A stretch of DNA of 64,000 bases from Alphaproteobacteria bacterium. GTDB taxonomy: Bacteria > Pseudomonadota > Alphaproteobacteria > Rickettsiales > JABDBP01. The notes under the pieces were generated by a model, which was given only the letters and a program-made list of their open reading frames with translations, searched no databases and was not told the origin of the DNA. The stretch lies in the NCBI GenBank assembly GCA_013288565.1, contig JABDBP010000001.1, positions 303-64,302 on the forward strand, in the 5' to 3' direction. Positions 60,052 to 64,000 of the stretch are shown here, in pieces. A program made the translations under genes and the position numbers. Each line of letters begins with the position of its first letter. Position 1 is the first letter of the stretch.

Positions 60052-60613
60052 CATCCGCAGCGATCCGCATGTCAATTATTACGTCCGGGTCTTTGACCTT
60101 TCCTTCCTTAGCGTCGCCTTTTTTTATCTTATCGACTACCGCCATGCCGTCTATCACCTTGCCCCATACGGTGAATTTGCCGTTCAGATATTCCGAATCT
60201 TTGAGCACGATGAAAAACTGGCTGTCGGCACTGTTTTCCCACTGCCTACGCGCCATCGCCACCGTCCCGCGCTTGAATGGAATATTGGAAAATTCCGCCG
60301 GGATATTCACGCCGGTTCCGCCAAGGCCGGTACCAGTGTGGTCACCGGTTTGGGCGATAAAATAAGGTATCACCCGGTGCCACGGACAGCCATCGTAATA
60401 ATGTTCGCGCACCAATTGTTTTACCCTTTGCACATGCAGCGGCGCAGTTTCCGGCAACATTTGAATAACCACCCTACCGGCCGGAACATCCATATATATT
60501 ACGTTCTCTAGGTCCAATTGCGGATAGTGCTGGCCGGAGTGGAAAATCGAGCCGATGAAGATTACTATATTGCCGACCATGCCAACGACGAAATTGCCGA
60601 TCGCGCTAGGCAT
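60038..60613 (-). CDS. cyclophilin-type peptidyl-prolyl cis-trans isomerase
   Basis: 191 aa; VRE-HYYDGCPWHRVIPYFIAQTGDHTGTGLGG; MARRQWENSADSQFFIVL. Confidence 0.95.
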   Translation of the reverse strand: MPSAIGNFVVGMVGNIVIFIGSIFHSGQHYPQLDLENVIYMDVPAGRVVIQMLPETAPLHVQRVKQLVREHYYDGCPWHRVIPYFIAQTGDHTGTGLGGTGVNIPAEFSNIPFKRGTVAMARRQWENSADSQFFIVLKDSEYLNGKFTVWGKVIDGMAVVDKIKKGDAKEGKVKDPDVIIDMRIAADVIAN

Positions 60614-61934
60614 TTTTCCCCACGATTGTCTTCACGGCGATGAAAACGAAAAGGAACCCACCTATGATAGCTAATCCCCCGCCGCTGAAAAACATGGCTT
60701 TGCCGATGATGGTATCGATTGTCGCGGAGGAGCCAGCGGCTTTCCGGAGCGCCCCGTAACCGCCCATTATGGCAAGACCGCTGATGTGCATGAGCTGGCC
60801 GGTTCCATAAACTACCGGCTGCCAAGCGGCTATTTTCCCCAAGGGTTTTTTGAACCCAAGTCGTGGCAGGATATCATATACCAGCGCCATGAAACTGAGC
60901 GTCACCGCGACAATAGAGCCATGATAATGTGCCGGGATTATGGCGTTGCTGCCTTGGATCATGAAACCAATAATTCCTCCGGCGATGAAAAGAAGCAGAG
61001 AAAAGACGATAGCGTTTTTCTCTGATCCCGTTACCCCGCTCTTGCGATGGGAGAATAACAAAAGAATTCCCGCCAGCAGCGGCGCAAGACCTAAACCGTA
61101 TTGCATCTGGCGTGTGAAGAAATCTGGGAATTCCCCGGACAGGACAGGATATTCGAGATATATGAAAGGTGCCGCGATCACCATCGCCAATGCGAACGAA
61201 TAGATGAAAATCGTTTGCCACGGTTTGCTTTCAACCCTGCCCACCCACAACCAGGCAAAAACCATCATCTGGATATAGGCGAACTGCAAAGTATGTCCGC
61301 CCGCCCAAAATAGATTTTCATAATAATCTTTCGCTGCTAAAGCGGCGCTTTTCAATTCCCTGGCTGAAAGTGCGAAACACAGGAACGCGATCAGAATGAT
61401 TACGGCGGTAGAATATGCGGCGAAGCTCCTAGCGAAATTATCGTCGAATTTCCAGGAAAACCTAAAACTGCAAAGGCAGATCGCCGATTGCAGCAGCGCT
61501 CCGGCGGTGAAGCAGGCGAGACCCAGCATGAACCAGATATTGCCTAGGATCGGAATGTAATCGTTGGTATAGGGAATGGATTTTGCGATTAGTGGGGAAA
61601 TCGCCATCAGTAAGGTGCCAAATATCGCCAGGAACGCGCTGCCACGGCTGAAAAAATAAAGCTTTTCCGCGCTTCTTAACGAGAAAACCAGACAGCATAT
61701 CGAAACCAGCCAGACCAGCTCCGACATGTTGACGTGGATAATTAACGCCGTATCGAATATGCGCCGCGCATCGGCTACGCCTGCCAGCGTTTTCCGTAAA
61801 ATCACCGGCGGCAGGGCAAAAAGACCGGCGACACCGAGTGCGAACACAGCGTTATACAACCATAGCCTTGCAAGTTTCACGGTTTTGCGGGCGGCGGGAG
61901 AGAATAGCAGATAATCGTTTCCAGTCATATGCAA
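60606..61934 (-). CDS. heme-copper oxidase subunit I-like membrane protein
   Basis: 442 aa multi-TM; NLFWAGGHTLQFAYIQMMVFAWLW, IPAHYHGSIVAVTLSFMALVY, GTGQLMHISGLAIMGGYGALRK; adjacent to ctaA. Confidence 0.65.
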   Translation of the reverse strand: MHMTGNDYLLFSPAARKTVKLARLWLYNAVFALGVAGLFALPPVILRKTLAGVADARRIFDTALIIHVNMSELVWLVSICCLVFSLRSAEKLYFFSRGSAFLAIFGTLLMAISPLIAKSIPYTNDYIPILGNIWFMLGLACFTAGALLQSAICLCSFRFSWKFDDNFARSFAAYSTAVIILIAFLCFALSARELKSAALAAKDYYENLFWAGGHTLQFAYIQMMVFAWLWVGRVESKPWQTIFIYSFALAMVIAAPFIYLEYPVLSGEFPDFFTRQMQYGLGLAPLLAGILLLFSHRKSGVTGSEKNAIVFSLLLFIAGGIIGFMIQGSNAIIPAHYHGSIVAVTLSFMALVYDILPRLGFKKPLGKIAAWQPVVYGTGQLMHISGLAIMGGYGALRKAAGSSATIDTIIGKAMFFSGGGLAIIGGFLFVFIAVKTIVGKNA

Positions 61935-62000
61935 ATGGGTTAGTTTCTTAGTCTTAAATATTCACGCAACCATTGAGATAAGTAAAGATAAAAGCTGGCG

Positions 62001-63113
62001 ATGCCCCTTAAACAACGTTGTCATCCCCGCGAAGGCGGGGATCCATATCCCAGAGAATTCTCAGTATGCCGCACGATGGATTCCCGCTTTCGCGGGAATG
62101 ACAAGGCCCATATTTCCATCTGGCTTTTTGCCTGTGCCGCGTTGGTTTTCCTGATAGTGATCATCGGCGGGTTGACGCGGCTTAGCGAATCCGGCTTGTC
62201 GATTGTTAGCTGGCAGCCGGTGAAAGGCGTGATTCCGCCACTGGATGTGCGCGATTGGCAAAATCTTTTCGCTGCCTATAAGCAAACTCCGCAATATCTG
62301 AAAATAAATTACGACATGAGCCTGGAGGAATTCAAAAACATTTTCTGGCTGGAATATATCCACCGTGTTCTGGGCCGTATTATCGGGCTGGTTTTTCTCG
62401 TTCCGCTATTATTTTTCATCATCACGAAAAAAATCGGGAAAAATCTCGCTCTGAAGCTTTTTTCTATCGCTCTGCTTGGCGCGTTGCAGGGATTTATTGG
62501 CTGGTACATGGTAAAAAGCGGGTTGGTTGATAATCCCGCGGTCAGTCACTATCGGCTGGCACTGCATCTTTTTCTTGGATTTGTGATTTATGCGATGTTA
62601 CTCTGGGCGGGGCTTAATAGTGCAGAGTGCGAAGTGCAGAGTGCAGAGAAGGCAACTCTTAACTCAGCACTTCGCACTCTGCACTCCCTCGCTATCAGCG
62701 CTTTCATCCTATTCCAAACCATCCTCGGCGCATTCGTATCGGGGACGCATGCTGGGCTGATATATAATGATTTTCCCCTGATGGGCGGCCATATTATCCC
62801 GGAGGATATTTTTTTCCTGCATCCATTGTGGCTGAATTTCTTGCAAAATCCGGCGACAATCCAGTTCCAGCACCGTATGATGGCGTTTATTTTGTTCATA
62901 CTTATCTTGATTTTCCGGGTAAAGAATCCTGGAGATAAGGCTGCCGGGTTGCTGCTGGCCGTGGCACTTATACAAGTTCTTCTCGGGATTTTAACCCTGG
63001 TGAACCATGTTCCGGTACTCTTCGCCGCTGCGCACCAGGCCGGGGCGCTGGTATTATTCTCGGTTTCCCTGTTTATTAATTACCGCCTATATGCTATAAG
63101 CCAAAAATCATGA
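62001..63113 (+). CDS. ctaA: heme A synthase (COX15/CtaA)
   Basis: 370 aa; [40 protein letters not shown]; carries two repeat-derived segments. Confidence 0.95.
   Translation: MPLKQRCHPREGGDPYPREFSVCRTMDSRFRGNDKAHISIWLFACAALVFLIVIIGGLTRLSESGLSIVSWQPVKGVIPPLDVRDWQNLFAAYKQTPQYLKINYDMSLEEFKNIFWLEYIHRVLGRIIGLVFLVPLLFFIITKKIGKNLALKLFSIALLGALQGFIGWYMVKSGLVDNPAVSHYRLALHLFLGFVIYAMLLWAGLNSAECEVQSAEKATLNSALRTLHSLAISAFILFQTILGAFVSGTHAGLIYNDFPLMGGHIIPEDIFFLHPLWLNFLQNPATIQFQHRMMAFILFILILIFRVKNPGDKAAGLLLAVALIQVLLGILTLVNHVPVLFAAAHQAGALVLFSVSLFINYRLYAISQKS
62020..62102. repeat. composite palindromic repeat inside the ctaA reading frame
   Basis: GTCATCCCCGCGAAGGCGGGGATCCAT...ATGGATTCCCGCTTTCGCGGGAATGAC, translated as [28 protein letters not shown]. 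Confidence 0.85.
62619..62687. repeat. heptad-period inverted repeat inside ctaA
   Basis: AGTGCAGAGTGCGAAGTGC (62619-62637) and exact reverse complement GCACTTCGCACTCTGCACT (62667-62685). Confidence 0.85.
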
Positions 63114-64000
63114 ATTACGAAAATCATTTCGCTAAAAGCCTGGCCAAACTCAAAGCCGAAGGCAATTACCGGCAGTTCACCGACATTGAGCGCATCGCCG
63201 GGAAATTCCCGCTGGCGCGCGATCATAAGAGCGGACGTGATATAATCCTCTGGTGCAGCAATGATTATCTGGGGATGGGTCAGCACCCGAAGGTGGTGAC
63301 GGCGATGGTCGATGCGGCACAGAAAATGGGCGCCGGGGCAGGGGGGACGCGCAATATTTCCGGCACCAATCACCCGCTGGTGTTACTAGAGCGCGAACTT
63401 GCAGATTTGCATGATAAGGAATCGGCGCTGGTGTTCACTTCCGGCTATGTGGCGAATGAAACTACGCTGGCAACTTTGGGCGCGTTACTGCCGAATGCGG
63501 TGATTTTTTCCGACCAGATGAATCACGCTTCAATGATTGAAGGCATCAGGAAATCCAAGGCCGAGAAGCATATTTTCCGGCATAATGATGTAGCACATCT
63601 GGAAGAACTTTTGCGGCAAGTGGATATCAACCGCCCGAAAATTATTGCCTTCGAATCGGTTTATTCTATGGATGGCGACATCGCGCCAATCAAGGAAATC
63701 TGGGATCTTGCCGATAAATATAATGCGATGACATACCTGGACGAAGTCCATGCCGTAGGCCTTTATGGCAACAAAGGCGGCGGAATCTCCGACCGGGAAA
63801 ATTTGAGTCACCGCGTCACGGTAATCCAGGGAACGCTGGCGAAAGGATTCGGCGTCATCGGGGGATATATCGCCGCATCGGCGGGCCTGGTGGATGCAAT
63901 ACGTTCATTCGCACCGGGATTTATTTTTTCGACCGCATTGCCGCCCGCCATCGCCGCCGCGGCTCTTGCCAGCGTTCGGCATTTGAAAACGAGTAATTCA
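63110..64000 (+). CDS. hemA: 5-aminolevulinate synthase, partial (runs off the right edge)
   Basis: [34 protein letters not shown]...; [50 protein letters not shown]; overlaps ctaA stop (ATGA). Confidence 0.96.
   Translation, partial: MNYENHFAKSLAKLKAEGNYRQFTDIERIAGKFPLARDHKSGRDIILWCSNDYLGMGQHPKVVTAMVDAAQKMGAGAGGTRNISGTNHPLVLLERELADLHDKESALVFTSGYVANETTLATLGALLPNAVIFSDQMNHASMIEGIRKSKAEKHIFRHNDVAHLEELLRQVDINRPKIIAFESVYSMDGDIAPIKEIWDLADKYNAMTYLDEVHAVGLYGNKGGGISDRENLSHRVTVIQGTLAKGFGVIGGYIAASAGLVDAIRSFAPGFIFSTALPPAIAAAALASVRHLKTSNS

Overview
A 64 kb chromosomal window from an alphaproteobacterium, probably environmental or a MAG. The clade is inferred from gene content: Shemin-type hemA, ELM1-family protein, ETF-QO, FlbD-like regulator and CtrA-type motifs. 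The backbone is housekeeping: metK, ppk/ppx, maf, infA, a lipid A/Kdo operon (lpxL-lpxK-waaA-msbA), ppdK, glyQ-panD-glyS, a polyprenyl synthase, the bamA-skp-lpxD-fabZ-(orf)-lpxA-lpxI-lpxB operon, a flagellar block (fliF-[S23 ORF]-fliG-fliH-fliN-motA-flbD), tRNA-Lys(CTT), thiC, tatAB, thrB, a csrA-like locus, ychF-pth-rplY, tgt-queA, ctaA and hemA. No rRNA, CRISPR, prophage or transposase was seen. The most interesting material is small repetitive DNA threaded through this backbone. (1) A 278-bp CREE/MITE-like element (59774-60051) has 33-bp terminal inverted repeats and nested internal stems. (2) A family of short tandem arrays with 7- or 8-nt period, often as inverted pairs, sits at at least six loci. 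One pair brackets an S23/four-helix-bundle ORF placed exactly between fliF and fliG. (3) REPIN-like GTCATTCC...GGAATGAC composite palindromes recur. Some repeats lie in frame inside ctaA (two insertions), pth and thiC. (4) A csrA locus encodes two CsrA-like domains split by a frameshift. (5) Three orphan genes have Pho-box-like promoters with identical spacing (two flank ppk-ppx), and three orphan genes have CtrA-type TTAA-N7-TTAA sites. All calls were made by reading the sequence and the supplied ORF translations; no database search was run.
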